From positions 1 to 64,000 of the forward strand of contig NZ_JAKGSD010000047.1 in the NCBI RefSeq assembly GCF_021654135.1: a stretch of 64,000 nt of DNA. Reading direction: 5' to 3'. Origin of the DNA: Amycolatopsis tucumanensis (lineage in GTDB: Bacteria > Actinomycetota > Actinomycetes > Mycobacteriales > Pseudonocardiaceae). Both the position numbers and the translations under genes were made by a program. Below are positions 7,879-17,188 of this stretch, in pieces (the first letter of the stretch is position 1; each line of letters opens with the position of its first letter). The notes beneath the pieces are model-generated. The model had not been told where the DNA came from and did no database searches. It saw only the letters and a program-made list of their open reading frames with translations.

Positions 7879-9387
7879 GACCTCGACCGCGGGCAGGTCG
7901 ACGCGCTTCCCGCCGATCTCGCGCAACCGCCGCACGCCCTGCAGGAAGGCGAAGAGACCCTCGTTGCACCATGACTCGTCGCTGATCAGCTGCGTGATCA
8001 GCTCTTTGTCGAGGCTCGAGTAGATCCGCATACCGCCGGTCTCCCAATTCGCCTCGACCTGACCGCCGTAGCGAGCCCAGAACTCATCGTCCTCGATCAC
8101 GATCAGGCTGGCGAACTCGTAGTTGCCGCTCACGAGGTTGAACCCGAAGCCTGTGCATTCCATCCGCAACCGATCGGGTCCGTCGGCCAGCCAGCGCATC
8201 GGCTCAGACAACCGCGACGGGTGCATTGGTGCCGCGGCTCGGTGCGGGCCGGCGGTGCCGTCGACGTCTCCCCGCCCGAACAGCTCCTCCTCCATCTCGC
8301 GAAGCAACGTCGCACCGATCGAGGTCTCACCGCTGGCGTCGACCAACGGCTGGTGGAAGCCCTTCGGAATGACCGAGAGCCGACGCGCGGCGTTCACAAC
8401 TTGGTCGGATCGTTCCTGAACCAGCAGGGCGTAGTCGGCCGGGCCACGGTACGGGTCGGCCGGCCGCGCGATGGCACACAGGGCGAGCACGCCTCCCGCG
8501 CACAAGCGCTCGTTGAGTTCGTGAACGGCCTCGAGGTCCGGCAGGTCCCGGTCCCGCATTGGCAGCGAGCCCTGCTGGGTAGGTCCGCCGGCCGTCAGCT
8601 GGTCGACGAGCTCGGCCTCGAGCAAGTCGGCCGACAGGGCATAGTTCATGAACGACGTCAAGCCGACCACACCTGACACCGAGCCACGGTTCACCTCGAC
8701 ATCGAGCAGCCGGTACAGCGGAGCTTCCACGAGCCGCACATGAAGGGCTTTGGCATCGGCCAGCCGCTCAGCGGCAGCCTCAGCGTCTGACGACTCCGGC
8801 TCGCCCGCATCGTGTGCGAGCCGGAGGTGAACGCCTGCCGGAGAGCACGAGAGATCGAGCCAATCCGCTCGGGTGCAGACGCTGGTCCGGACAACGCTCC
8901 CAGCACTCCGGACCTGATAAAGCTCGTCTTCGGCGCCGTAGTACTCGGCGAGCGCATCCGCAACACGCGAACGCCCCACGCGGCTTCGGCGCACCTGCCG
9001 ATCCGCCAAGTCGGTCTTGCTCATACTGAGACCCCGCTCGATCACCAACCGCTTGGCCTCGTCGGTGCCCCCTCGCTCTCGGTCACCCGTATGCGGTTGT
9101 TCGCCAGGCCTACCGAGCAACTCGTCCGCGCTGATTTCGAAAATCCGCTCCAGCAGCCGCGCGGTCGCCGGCCGCAGCGGACCGAGCGGCCGGCCGTTCG
9201 GCCCCTTTCCCGCCATCAACCGCTTCAAGTGACGAACGCTGAGCGTCCCCGGCTCGCCCCGCTCCCGCGCGAACGTCTCGGCGTACTCGGCGAACTCCTC
9301 GAGGGTCATCCGCCGTTCACGGATCTTCTGCTCAAGCACAGTCCGATAGCGAGGCACGCGGAGCTGACACAGAGCCGATTCAACCAT
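7867..9387 (-). CDS. DNA-binding plus Nudix-like sensor protein (copy 2)
   Basis: A 506-residue paralogue of the protein at 5978-7528. About 330 C-terminal residues align block by block: VIPKGFHQPL, GATLLREMEEELFGRGDV (Nudix-like), MHPSRLSEPMRWL and RMECTGFGFNL. The N-terminal about 90 residues are unrelated to copy 1 and look like a different helical DNA-binding domain (LEQKIRERRMTLEEFAEYAE, then LSVRHLKRLM). It follows the 88-residue gene by four bases and is third in a GntR-led minus-strand operon. A TGATTTCA element overlaps its start. Function is inferred as ligand-responsive regulation. Confidence 0.83.
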   Translation of the reverse strand: MVESALCQLRVPRYRTVLEQKIRERRMTLEEFAEYAETFARERGEPGTLSVRHLKRLMAGKGPNGRPLGPLRPATARLLERIFEISADELLGRPGEQPHTGDRERGGTDEAKRLVIERGLSMSKTDLADRQVRRSRVGRSRVADALAEYYGAEDELYQVRSAGSVVRTSVCTRADWLDLSCSPAGVHLRLAHDAGEPESSDAEAAAERLADAKALHVRLVEAPLYRLLDVEVNRGSVSGVVGLTSFMNYALSADLLEAELVDQLTAGGPTQQGSLPMRDRDLPDLEAVHELNERLCAGGVLALCAIARPADPYRGPADYALLVQERSDQVVNAARRLSVIPKGFHQPLVDASGETSIGATLLREMEEELFGRGDVDGTAGPHRAAAPMHPSRLSEPMRWLADGPDRLRMECTGFGFNLVSGNYEFASLIVIEDDEFWARYGGQVEANWETGGMRIYSSLDKELITQLISDESWCNEGLFAFLQGVRRLREIGGKRVDLPAVEVLRG

Positions 9388-9391
9388 GATT

Positions 9392-9658
9392 TCAGTCTGG
9401 CATGCCCGCGCCGACCTGGCGACGATCATCGGCCTGAGCACGCTGAACCATCCGCCGAACACGCGCAATCCGAAGCAGACAGCCCTCACACGGAGCACCC
9501 GCGACACCAGTCAACAGCTCGAGCTCCCCCGGCCCGAACTCCACACCACAGAACGCAGCGAGCACCTCCGGCCGGCCGGCCCGCGGCACCCAGACCAGGT
9601 GAGCGACGCACTGAGATTCCGCAACCGTGCCACGCACCGGCCGCGCGAGAACGATCAC
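9392..9658 (-). CDS. Small cysteine-containing protein linked to the GntR gene
   Basis: An 88-residue protein starting at GTG 9658, overlapping the GntR stop by four bases and ending four bases before the next ATG. It contains SQCVAHLVWV, a Cys in AAFCGVEFG, and a CEGC pair, so a small metal-binding fold is possible. I do not recognise a named function. The tight coupling on both sides argues that it is real and belongs to the regulatory operon. Confidence 0.65.
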   Translation of the reverse strand: MIVLARPVRGTVAESQCVAHLVWVPRAGRPEVLAAFCGVEFGPGELELLTGVAGAPCEGCLLRIARVRRMVQRAQADDRRQVGAGMPD

Positions 9659-10203
9659 GAGCCCTCACCGGCCCACGCACCACTGATCACCTCGCGAAGC
9701 GCAGCCGCCGCTTCGCTCGACAATCTCACCCTCGGACCGCTGACACCGACCTGGATCACGGGTTCCGCCCGCCCAACCAGGATCGGTACAGGACTGCCAC
9801 CACCCGCCATCCCCTCCAGGACGAGGTACCCCTCGCCACCATCACCGGCTGCCCGCTCTCGCCGAACGATGAAGGTCCCCTTGGCCCGCACCGTCCGCGC
9901 GAGGCCACGCTCGCGCAGAATCTCGGTCGCATGACGCGCCGTCCCGAGGGACACGCCGTACTCGCGAGCAAGCCGAACCTCCGAGGGCAGCCGCGCCCCG
10001 TCCGCCAACTCGCCGGCCGCGACACGGGCAGCCAAGTGATCAGCCATCGCCTCGTACAGGTATGGCGCATCACCAGCGCCTGGCTCGAACGCCCCAACCG
10101 TCACGCGAGCAGTTCCCACCCGGGCATCTCCGCTGACTCGTTCACCCGAACCTTCGGCCACGCGCCGCGAACCCGACGCCTGCTCATCCTCAGCCAACCG
10201 CAT
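9655..10203 (-). CDS. GntR-family transcriptional regulator (KorSA-like)
   Basis: A protein of up to 182 residues. The winged helix is clear: LADGARLPSEVRLAREYGVS, then TARHATEILRERGLARTV and KGTFIV. A short C-terminal region follows with no large ligand domain. KorSA of pSAM2 is a GntR-type repressor of element transfer, so a comparable role is plausible. The start is uncertain: ATG 10203 has an AAGG-type site, while GTG 10104 would give a compact protein beginning just before the domain. It leads the operon with the 88-residue protein and the Nudix-like regulator. Confidence 0.82.
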   Translation of the reverse strand: MRLAEDEQASGSRRVAEGSGERVSGDARVGTARVTVGAFEPGAGDAPYLYEAMADHLAARVAAGELADGARLPSEVRLAREYGVSLGTARHATEILRERGLARTVRAKGTFIVRRERAAGDGGEGYLVLEGMAGGGSPVPILVGRAEPVIQVGVSGPRVRLSSEAAAALREVISGAWAGEGS

Positions 10204-10699
10204 ACCGGAGAGCCTTGCCGCGGCCCACCGCAAGCACGAGGCCCCGAGCGGGCCACGGCCGGGACACGTTGCAGCTGCGTTCAGTAGCCCCATTGAAGCC
10301 GTCACTGGGACAAGCAGGACGGGATCTCCGGGCTGTCCCCCCATGGAGCGCGAGTACGGTTATCCCAGGTCACAGCTCTCCAATGGCCCTCCGGCTCGGG
10401 ATCAAGCACAGGACAGGCGAGCACCTGGCATTTCACAACGATGTGCCGGGCACAGCCCGTGTCGGGCGGCAGATACCGGGAGGTTTACGCGACCGATACG
10501 CCCTCACGGCCATCAGGACGCATGCGACAGAACCTCCACGCCTCGCGACCAAGTTGATGCCCTGCGTCGTTAAGTACGTAACTCGGTCACCCGCAACCGG
10601 CGTACGCGAAATCGATACCTTCTCGCCCGGGGAGTGTAACGACTGCGCCACCTACGAGCGACTAACTCAACACAGCGAGTCACGGGAAGAAGGTGCGGC
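10204..10699. other. Intergenic region between GntR and NACHT genes
   Basis: About 496 bases with no gene I can support; reading frames here lack recognisable protein features. Base composition falls from GC-rich on the left towards the AT-richer NACHT gene on the right. It must hold the promoters of the divergent GntR operon and the NACHT gene, but I cannot place -35/-10 boxes with confidence. Confidence 0.5.
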
Positions 10700-13600
10700 G
10701 TGGTCGAACTAGGGACGGTCGTCAAGGTTCTGGCCAGCGTAGGCGCAAAACCAGCACTGGAACGCGCGAAACGCCAAGAGAAGGTTGTAGCAACCCTCCG
10801 ACGTTTCGGACTAGGACCAAAGACTCCGCCACCAGACTTCGACGGCGTGTACATCTACACCTTAATAGAGTATTGCTACGCGCAACCAGAGCCGGTCATA
10901 CGTTTTTTCCAGAACGAATATATCCGTCAAGCATTTCGTAGATCATTCGAAACCGGCGATCCAAGCTATCTTGACCGCGAAGCTGAAGGAATTATCGAGT
11001 GGAACAATGAGACCGGCGAACTGGGCCGCATGGATTACGACTTCCGTCGCGAGTTCGCGGGCTTTACAGCGGTCTTCAACACCCTCGTAGACCGGTGTCG
11101 GACAGCCGCAGAAGCTCGCAGTGAGCGGAAGTTGGATGATCTACAACATCAGTTGCGCGATCTACGCGATCAGTTACACAAGCTACCCTCACTGAATGAA
11201 GTTCGTGAGCTCATTATTACCCCACAAGAACGTAAACCCTCTGTCGTGATCGAGAACCTGGCCAACAGTCTCCACGGCTGGTTTGAAGCGATCGGTTACA
11301 ACATCGAGACCGATGACTTGCCCAGCGACGGAGACGAGTTCAACTGGATCATCAATGTACCCACACGCCGACGATACGACCGAGTCGTCATCCTCGGCAC
11401 CTCCGGGGAGGCTCGAGTTTCAGATGTTGAACGCTTAGTCACCTTAGTTGAACAGAAACGAGCACATGAGGGATGGCTAGTTGTACCTCGGCGAATCAGC
11501 GAAGCGGCACAACTAGCTGCAAGCAAAACCGACGGCCTGATAACCTGCTACACATTGGACACCCTTATCGACGAAGGCGCGGACTTCGAACCCTACTTAT
11601 CCTGGCTAGATCAAGAGGTAAAGAGAAGGGGGATTGACGTCAAATATGTGCCGTTGTATTGTCGCAAAGAAGAATTCGATTCAAGCAACAAACACAGCAA
11701 AGCTGTCAGCGTTTACGGCAAAGATCGGGGCGGGTTGGCTGGTTACGTACGCAATTGGCTTGCCGACCCGTCGAAAGAACATCTATCAATACTCGGAGAG
11801 TTCGGAACCGGAAAGAGTTGGTTCTGTCTCCGGCTGGCCTGGGAGATCGCGCAACAGTATCGTGAAGCGCGCGCTCTTGGGCTGCCTCGTCCACGCCTAC
11901 CCCTCCTGGTCCCACTGCGGGACTACGCAAAAGCGGTAAACGTAGAATCGCTGTTCTCGGAATTCTTTTTCCGGAAGCATGAGGTTGACCTTCGAGGATA
12001 TTCCGCGTTTCAGTATTTAAATCGCACTGGGCGACTACTACTTATTTTCGACGGTTTTGACGAGATGGCCGCGAGGGTTGATCGACAAGCCATGGTCAAC
12101 AATTTTTGGGAGCTAGCACGCGTTGTGGAACCTGACGCAAAGGTTCTACTGACGTGTCGCACTGAGCATTTTCCCGAAGACAAGGAAAGCCGTGATCTTC
12201 TGAGCGCTCGACTCAAAGCATCAACGCAATCTCTGACCGGAGAGCCGCCACAGTTTGAGGTAGTTGACTTGATTCCGTTCGATAAAGAGCAGGTAAGAGA
12301 GGTGCTCTCCCACCTTGCGGATAAAAAAACTGTCGACGTCGTGATGAGCAACTCGGAACTACTCGATCTCATGCGCCGACCAGTAATGTCCGAAATTGTC
12401 TTGGACGCCTTGCCGGAAATATCTGAAGGGAGCGCCATCGATCTCGCACGCGTCTATCTTTACGCCGTGCGGCGCAAAATGTCACGGGACATTCAAGCCG
12501 AGCGAACGTTCACCGCGATGGCTGACAAACTCTTCTTCCTGTGCGAACTTGCGTGGGAAATGCTCGTCACGAACACGATGAGCATGAACTACAGAGCATT
12601 TCCGGACCGAATTCGGACTTGCTTCGGCAAAGTAGTGCAAGAGCAAAAAGATCTAGATCACTGGCATTACGACATGCTCGGCCAGTCGATGTTGATCCGG
12701 AACGCTGAAGGCGACTACACGCCGGCTCACAGATCCCTTTTGGAGTTCTTTGCCGCCTACAAGCTTGCAGCGGAACTAGGAATCTTGCATCCCGACTTCC
12801 TGGAGATGGCTACCGAGGCCGACAACAATGTAGCGACGGAGATTACTGCAAGCTGGTCAAGCTATTTCAACAAAGAACCGTCGACGCGCCGCTTCGAGAA
12901 GATCGTGAAGTTTGAAAGCGAGGATATACGGCGCCTCTCAACAACGTTTGGAATTCGGAAACTTGATTCCGCCGTACGAGACTTGATGGTCCCAATGATT
13001 CACGCAGATTTAGCGGCGAAACGGTTGCTCGACCTAATTCTCGACACCCGACACGAGGAGGCAGAGAGCACCGGATATACAGGCGGAAACGCCGCTACCG
13101 TGTTGGCAAGGATCGATCGCACGGCCCTGAGAGGACAGGACTTACATGGAGTCGACCTCCGGGGCGCGGAGTTGGACCTCCGCAAGAACCAGCAATGCGA
13201 CCTCACGAACGCCAACCTTCGTCACGCAGATCTACGCGAGACCGACCTTGAGAATGTTATCTTCATCGGCGCCGACCTAACGGGTTCGAATCTTGAACGT
13301 TGTTGGTATATCGGCCGAGAGAATGCATCACCGCTGTCGCTCGCAGTCGAGTATAAGAACGGCGGAAGATTTTACGTCGGCCTGAGTACCGGCGGGGTTC
13401 TACGCTGGGAAAACGGCGATTTATCAGGCGCCGTCGAGAAAGTTCTAACTTACGACGCAAGCATATTTGAAATGGAGTTAATCAAAGGCGTCTCGCGACT
13501 GGCGGCATTCGCGGACAACGGCCTCTTAATCGTCAATATCGAGTCGCGGACGATCGATTGTCAATTTGAGGACGCTACAGGTTACGCACCACTATACCTA

Positions 13601-14356
13601 CAGAACTACGACGGGTTTGTAATCCAGCGCCCTCAAGTGGCGGATCCCGATCAGGCAAACACGACCTTGTACGACAGAAGTACACTCGAAGAGGTTACCA
13701 AATTTGATGCTCCCGCAATCGCGGCTCTCGGCTACTACGTAGAGGAGCTCGACAGGACGATTTTTGATGATGACGAGGGAAACTTACTGACCGCCGAATG
13801 CAAAGACGGAAATATTGAGTTTGCCGTACGCGGCAAGATCGACTTTGAGAGCGCATTCGGATCGACGAACTTAGATGTCATCCTTGCCGGCTCACTTATA
13901 TTGGGAGCGCAGGTTGAACGAGACAAATTGACTGTCGCGGCTTTCGAATTGGACGGTACACTGTATCGAAAATTCGAGTTAAATGCACTGGCACCGGAGA
14001 CAGAGTTCCATTTCGGATTCATCGGACGCCGTTGGGGAATTCGAGCCGACAACGCGCTGATCCTCAGCGCGGGGGATAGCCTGAGGGCTTTTGCAGCAGA
14101 TAGTGGCTCCTCGATATGGTGCGACAGTGACGCTATCGAGGTTCAGGATATGGTGCTCTTGCCGGATAAAAGTCGCTTCATGTCCGTCAGTAGATATGGC
14201 GAGGTCGCCATCAGATCAGTCCTTACCGGCGAAGTGATAAGCAGAACTTCGACCGCAGCCGGATTCGCGGGCGCCAGATTTAGTCGGAACAGCGGCTTAA
14301 GTGATCCAGTGCTACGTGCGATTGAACTGGGCGGTGCGGTCATTGTGGACAATTGA
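10700..14356 (+). CDS. NACHT/STAND ATPase with pentapeptide repeats and beta-propeller-like C-terminus (candidate defence protein)
   Basis: A 1,218-residue protein. An N-terminal helical region and coiled coil (about 135-165) lead to an alpha/beta domain (about 180-295; IENLANSLHGWFEAIGYNIE) resembling the Mrr/restriction-endonuclease fold but without a clear E-x-K. The NACHT NTPase has Walker A GEFGTGKS (366-373) and Walker B LLLIFDGFDE (446-455); HRSLLEFFAA is the characteristic later motif. Pentapeptide-like repeats (LRGQDLHGVDLRGAELDL, then LTNANLRHADLRETDL) span about 807-863, and the last about 350 residues are beta-rich, probably a WD40-like propeller. GTG 10700 has an AAGAAGG site. 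The gene is clearly lower in GC (about half) than its neighbours, indicating separate acquisition. STAND proteins of this layout are known anti-phage sensors; the effector is unclear. Confidence 0.88.
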   Translation: MVELGTVVKVLASVGAKPALERAKRQEKVVATLRRFGLGPKTPPPDFDGVYIYTLIEYCYAQPEPVIRFFQNEYIRQAFRRSFETGDPSYLDREAEGIIEWNNETGELGRMDYDFRREFAGFTAVFNTLVDRCRTAAEARSERKLDDLQHQLRDLRDQLHKLPSLNEVRELIITPQERKPSVVIENLANSLHGWFEAIGYNIETDDLPSDGDEFNWIINVPTRRRYDRVVILGTSGEARVSDVERLVTLVEQKRAHEGWLVVPRRISEAAQLAASKTDGLITCYTLDTLIDEGADFEPYLSWLDQEVKRRGIDVKYVPLYCRKEEFDSSNKHSKAVSVYGKDRGGLAGYVRNWLADPSKEHLSILGEFGTGKSWFCLRLAWEIAQQYREARALGLPRPRLPLLVPLRDYAKAVNVESLFSEFFFRKHEVDLRGYSAFQYLNRTGRLLLIFDGFDEMAARVDRQAMVNNFWELARVVEPDAKVLLTCRTEHFPEDKESRDLLSARLKASTQSLTGEPPQFEVVDLIPFDKEQVREVLSHLADKKTVDVVMSNSELLDLMRRPVMSEIVLDALPEISEGSAIDLARVYLYAVRRKMSRDIQAERTFTAMADKLFFLCELAWEMLVTNTMSMNYRAFPDRIRTCFGKVVQEQKDLDHWHYDMLGQSMLIRNAEGDYTPAHRSLLEFFAAYKLAAELGILHPDFLEMATEADNNVATEITASWSSYFNKEPSTRRFEKIVKFESEDIRRLSTTFGIRKLDSAVRDLMVPMIHADLAAKRLLDLILDTRHEEAESTGYTGGNAATVLARIDRTALRGQDLHGVDLRGAELDLRKNQQCDLTNANLRHADLRETDLENVIFIGADLTGSNLERCWYIGRENASPLSLAVEYKNGGRFYVGLSTGGVLRWENGDLSGAVEKVLTYDASIFEMELIKGVSRLAAFADNGLLIVNIESRTIDCQFEDATGYAPLYLQNYDGFVIQRPQVADPDQANTTLYDRSTLEEVTKFDAPAIAALGYYVEELDRTIFDDDEGNLLTAECKDGNIEFAVRGKIDFESAFGSTNLDVILAGSLILGAQVERDKLTVAAFELDGTLYRKFELNALAPETEFHFGFIGRRWGIRADNALILSAGDSLRAFAADSGSSIWCDSDAIEVQDMVLLPDKSRFMSVSRYGEVAIRSVLTGEVISRTSTAAGFAGARFSRNSGLSDPVLRAIELGGAVIVDN

Positions 14357-14697
14357 CAGTGAACGAAATTCAGGCTGACTGGCAGAGCCGCACGCAGCGC
14401 ACTGCGTATGGTTCAGGATTGGGAAGGTAGGCGACCCGGACCGCATACGGCCACCGCTCGCCCGAAGCTGGCGGCCCTGCAGGTTACGCCGCGTGGCAAT
14501 CTGCCCGCCCAGATCCTGCGGCTGCTGAACGCCGAGGAGATTGGAGGCGTTTCCGGCCTCGGCATGAGCGCAAGCGCATCAGCGGCGGACTGTCAGCTGG
14601 TTGCCGTCGACGATCACCCTCGGCGAGCATCGCCGCAGTCGCAGCCGCTGCGACATCCGGCGGACCAACTGTCATTTGGAAAGGTAAAGGCGTGTGG
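14357..14697. other. Intergenic region downstream of the NACHT gene
   Basis: About 340 GC-rich bases without a supportable gene. A short inverted repeat ACGCAG-N4-CTGCGT lies near 14393-14408 and could help end the NACHT transcript, but no T-tract follows. The rest shows no recognisable protein or RNA feature and is probably decayed element DNA. Confidence 0.4.
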
Positions 14698-16240
14698 TTA
14701 GTGTGCAACTCCGCCCTCGGACACAACCACTGCGCACACGGATGGTTGGGGCTGGGTTTCAGCCACCACCATCCGTGTTGTTTCGTTGTAGGTCAGTTTC
14801 AGGCCGAGCTGTCGGTAGACCTCCAGCTTGTCGCCCGGGTCCGCGTCGCGCAGCACTTGGAGCAGCCCGCCCATCGCGTCCACCAGCTGACGAATCTCCG
14901 CGGCGGTCATTCTCCGGTCCGCCACCGCGCGGGCGTCCGAGGCGGCCAGCTGCGCCTCCAGCACCGCCTTCTCCTGCTGCACCTGCCTGGTCCACTTGGC
15001 CACGAGCGCCGGGTCGGTGCCGGCTTCGAGCGCGGCCTAGTGCCGGGCGAGTTTCCGGTCGCACTCCGCCAGCGCCCGGCGCGTCTCGGCGCCAGCGGAA
15101 GCGTGATCCGGCTGCGACTCCTCCATCGCGGTGAGCGACCGTTCGATGTTGCCGGGCGCGAACACCTGGGCCAGCCAGGTGTCGAGCGGCTCCAGCAGCA
15201 CATCCTCGCGCAGGTGCACCGTCAGGGGATGGTCGAGCCGGTTGGCCAGGGCGTACTCGTTCGGGTAGCGGCAGCGGTAGTGGGCCCGCTCGCGGATCCA
15301 GTTGCCCTGCATGCGCCGTCCGCAGCTCTCGTGGAACAGCAGGCCCTTGAGCGCATAGGGATGCTTCTTCCGCTCGGTCACCCGGCCCGTCGACCGCGGC
15401 CCACGTCACGCCAGACGGGCCCGCACCTGCTCGAAGGTCTCCCGGCTGATCAGCGCCGCATGGACCTTCTGGTCGGAAGACCCACTGGTCCCGTGGATTC
15501 CACGCCAGCCTGGTCCGATGCCCAAGCCCCACATCCTCGACATCGATCACGGACTCCTGCTTGCGCTGCTTGTTCCACACCTCGTGACCGGTGTAGCGCG
15601 GATTGGTCAGGATCGTCCGGACGGCGCTCTTCGACCACGCCACCCCCGACCTGTGCTGATTTCGGCCACGGTCATAAGCGGACGGGCACGGAACCCCACC
15701 GGCCGTGAGCCGTTGGGCGATCGCGAAGACACCGATCCCCGACAGGTACTCGTGAAAGATCCGCTGCACGACCGGCGCCGTCTTCGGATCCGGCTCGAGC
15801 CGATGCAGCCGCTTGCCATCGCCCGCCTTCGCCGGGTTCGGATGCGGACCGGCATCAGCCAGCTGATAGCCGTAAGGAGGGCGGCCACCCAGGTAACGGC
15901 CCTCCACCTGGGCCTGCGCCGCCATCGCCGACCGCACCCGGACCTTGATCCTGGTCCGCTCCCCCGACCTCCGGCACCCACAACCCCACCCCGTAATGCG
16001 CAAAAACCGGAAACGTCAATCCGTACTGATTGCCGTAAAACGCCCGCTGCGGCTCCCCGACCACCACCGCCTCGAAACCGCGATCCCGCCTCTTGAGCAC
16101 CTCAAGCAATCGAGCAGCCTCCGGCCGCCGCTTCCACGGAATCGATCGGGACTGCCCCACATCGAAGAACTCCACGACGATCTCCCCGTGTCGCTCGACC
16201 AAGGCCCCGCGCCCGCGCCAACTGCCAGTTCCGCCGATCT
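14698..16240 (-). pseudogene. Decayed second serine recombinase
   Basis: Fragments of a large serine recombinase are spread over shifting frames: EFFDVGQSRSIPWKRR near 16165, GRYLGGRPPYGYQLADAGPH near 15890, the zinc-ribbon-like LLFHESCGRRMQ near 15330, and a C-terminal end with DKLEVYRQLGLKLTYNETTR near 14800. Damage includes a one-base insertion near 16210, a deletion of about 20 codons near 15960, a frameshift near 15390 and an in-frame TAG at 15037-15039. The N-terminus with the catalytic serine is absent: the homology starts inside NWQLARA at about 16240, where it joins aldehyde dehydrogenase sequence. It cannot make an active enzyme. Confidence 0.88.
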
Positions 16241-17063
16241 GCGTGGCCGGGTTCCGGGGATCGCCCACCCGCAGTGCATGGGCCTGCTCCACGAAGCGGT
16301 CGACGAACTCGTCGTGCACCGATGCGTCCACGATGACCCGGTTGGTGGCCATGCAGATCTGACCCTGGTGGTAGTAGCTGCCGAACACCGCGCATTCCAC
16401 GGCGCGCTCGAGATCGGCGTCGTCGAGGATCACCAGTGGGCCGTTGCCGCCCAGCTCCAGAGACAGCCGCTTGATCCCCGCCTTCGCGATGATCCCCCGC
16501 CCCGGCCGGCTACCCGGCCTCTTCGAAGATCTTGGCCAGGAACAGCCCTCCCGTCACCGGGGTGTCTTCGGCTGGCTTGATCACGACGGCGTTGCCCAGT
16601 GCCAGCGCGGGCGCCACCACGGGCTGATCACGGTGACTACCCCGGCGGGCCGGCGGTAGACGCGGTTCTCCTTGTCCGGCACGTCGGAATCGGTGGTGAC
16701 GACCACCTCCTCGGTGTGCCGCACCGCGGCGGCCGTGACCGCCTGGACGATGCCGACCTCGACAGCCGCCCGGGGCGGGGTCGCGCCGGCCTCCCGGACC
16801 AGCCAGTCGACGATCTCCGCCTGCCGCTCACCGATGATCCGCGTCGCCCGCTCGAAAACCGCCGCCCGCTCCCCCGGCGGCGTCGCGGACCACCCGCGCT
16901 GCGCCTCCAGCGCCGCGCGGTAGGCGAAGTCGACGTCGCCGTGGTCAGCCAGCATGATCTCGGTGAGCACGTCGCCGGTGTAGGGATCCGAGTCGGTGAG
17001 CGGACCGCCGCTTCCGGCACGCCACTCCCCGCCGAGGAACATGCGGTCGAATCCCTGGTACAC
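16240..17063 (-). pseudogene. Decayed aldehyde dehydrogenase fused to the recombinase remnant
   Basis: The N-terminus is intact (GFDRMFLGGEWRAGSGG, then RPAGVVTVISPW). Ten or so codons are missing after ISPW, shifting frame into VVAPALALGNAVVIKPAED; a second gap follows IFEEAG, removing the NAD-binding GSTxxG region; the reading then resumes at LSLELGG and passes the active-site region YHQGQICMATNRVIVDA. Homology stops at GDPRNPATQIG, where recombinase sequence begins. The product would have been an NAD(P)-dependent aromatic-type aldehyde dehydrogenase, probably once the first enzyme of the neighbouring catabolic block. Confidence 0.87.
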
Positions 17064-17188
17064 GACGGGAGGGGGTCGTCTCGGACAGCGGGGCTTCTCA
17101 TCGGCGGGCTTGAATCGTTACGAGGACAGGCAACACGAAGCGGCGAGGCGGCCGCATCGCACGAACACCTGAGATTGGCTGAGACCGG

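Noticed and set aside
10875..11600. Calling residues 180-295 of the NACHT protein an active Mrr nuclease
   Set aside because: The overall pattern resembles the fold, but no convincing D-(x)n-(E/Q)-x-K catalytic set is visible, so only a fold resemblance is stated.
14408..14701. Small open frames after the NACHT gene
   Set aside because: No ribosome sites, no codon bias and no recognisable motif on either strand.
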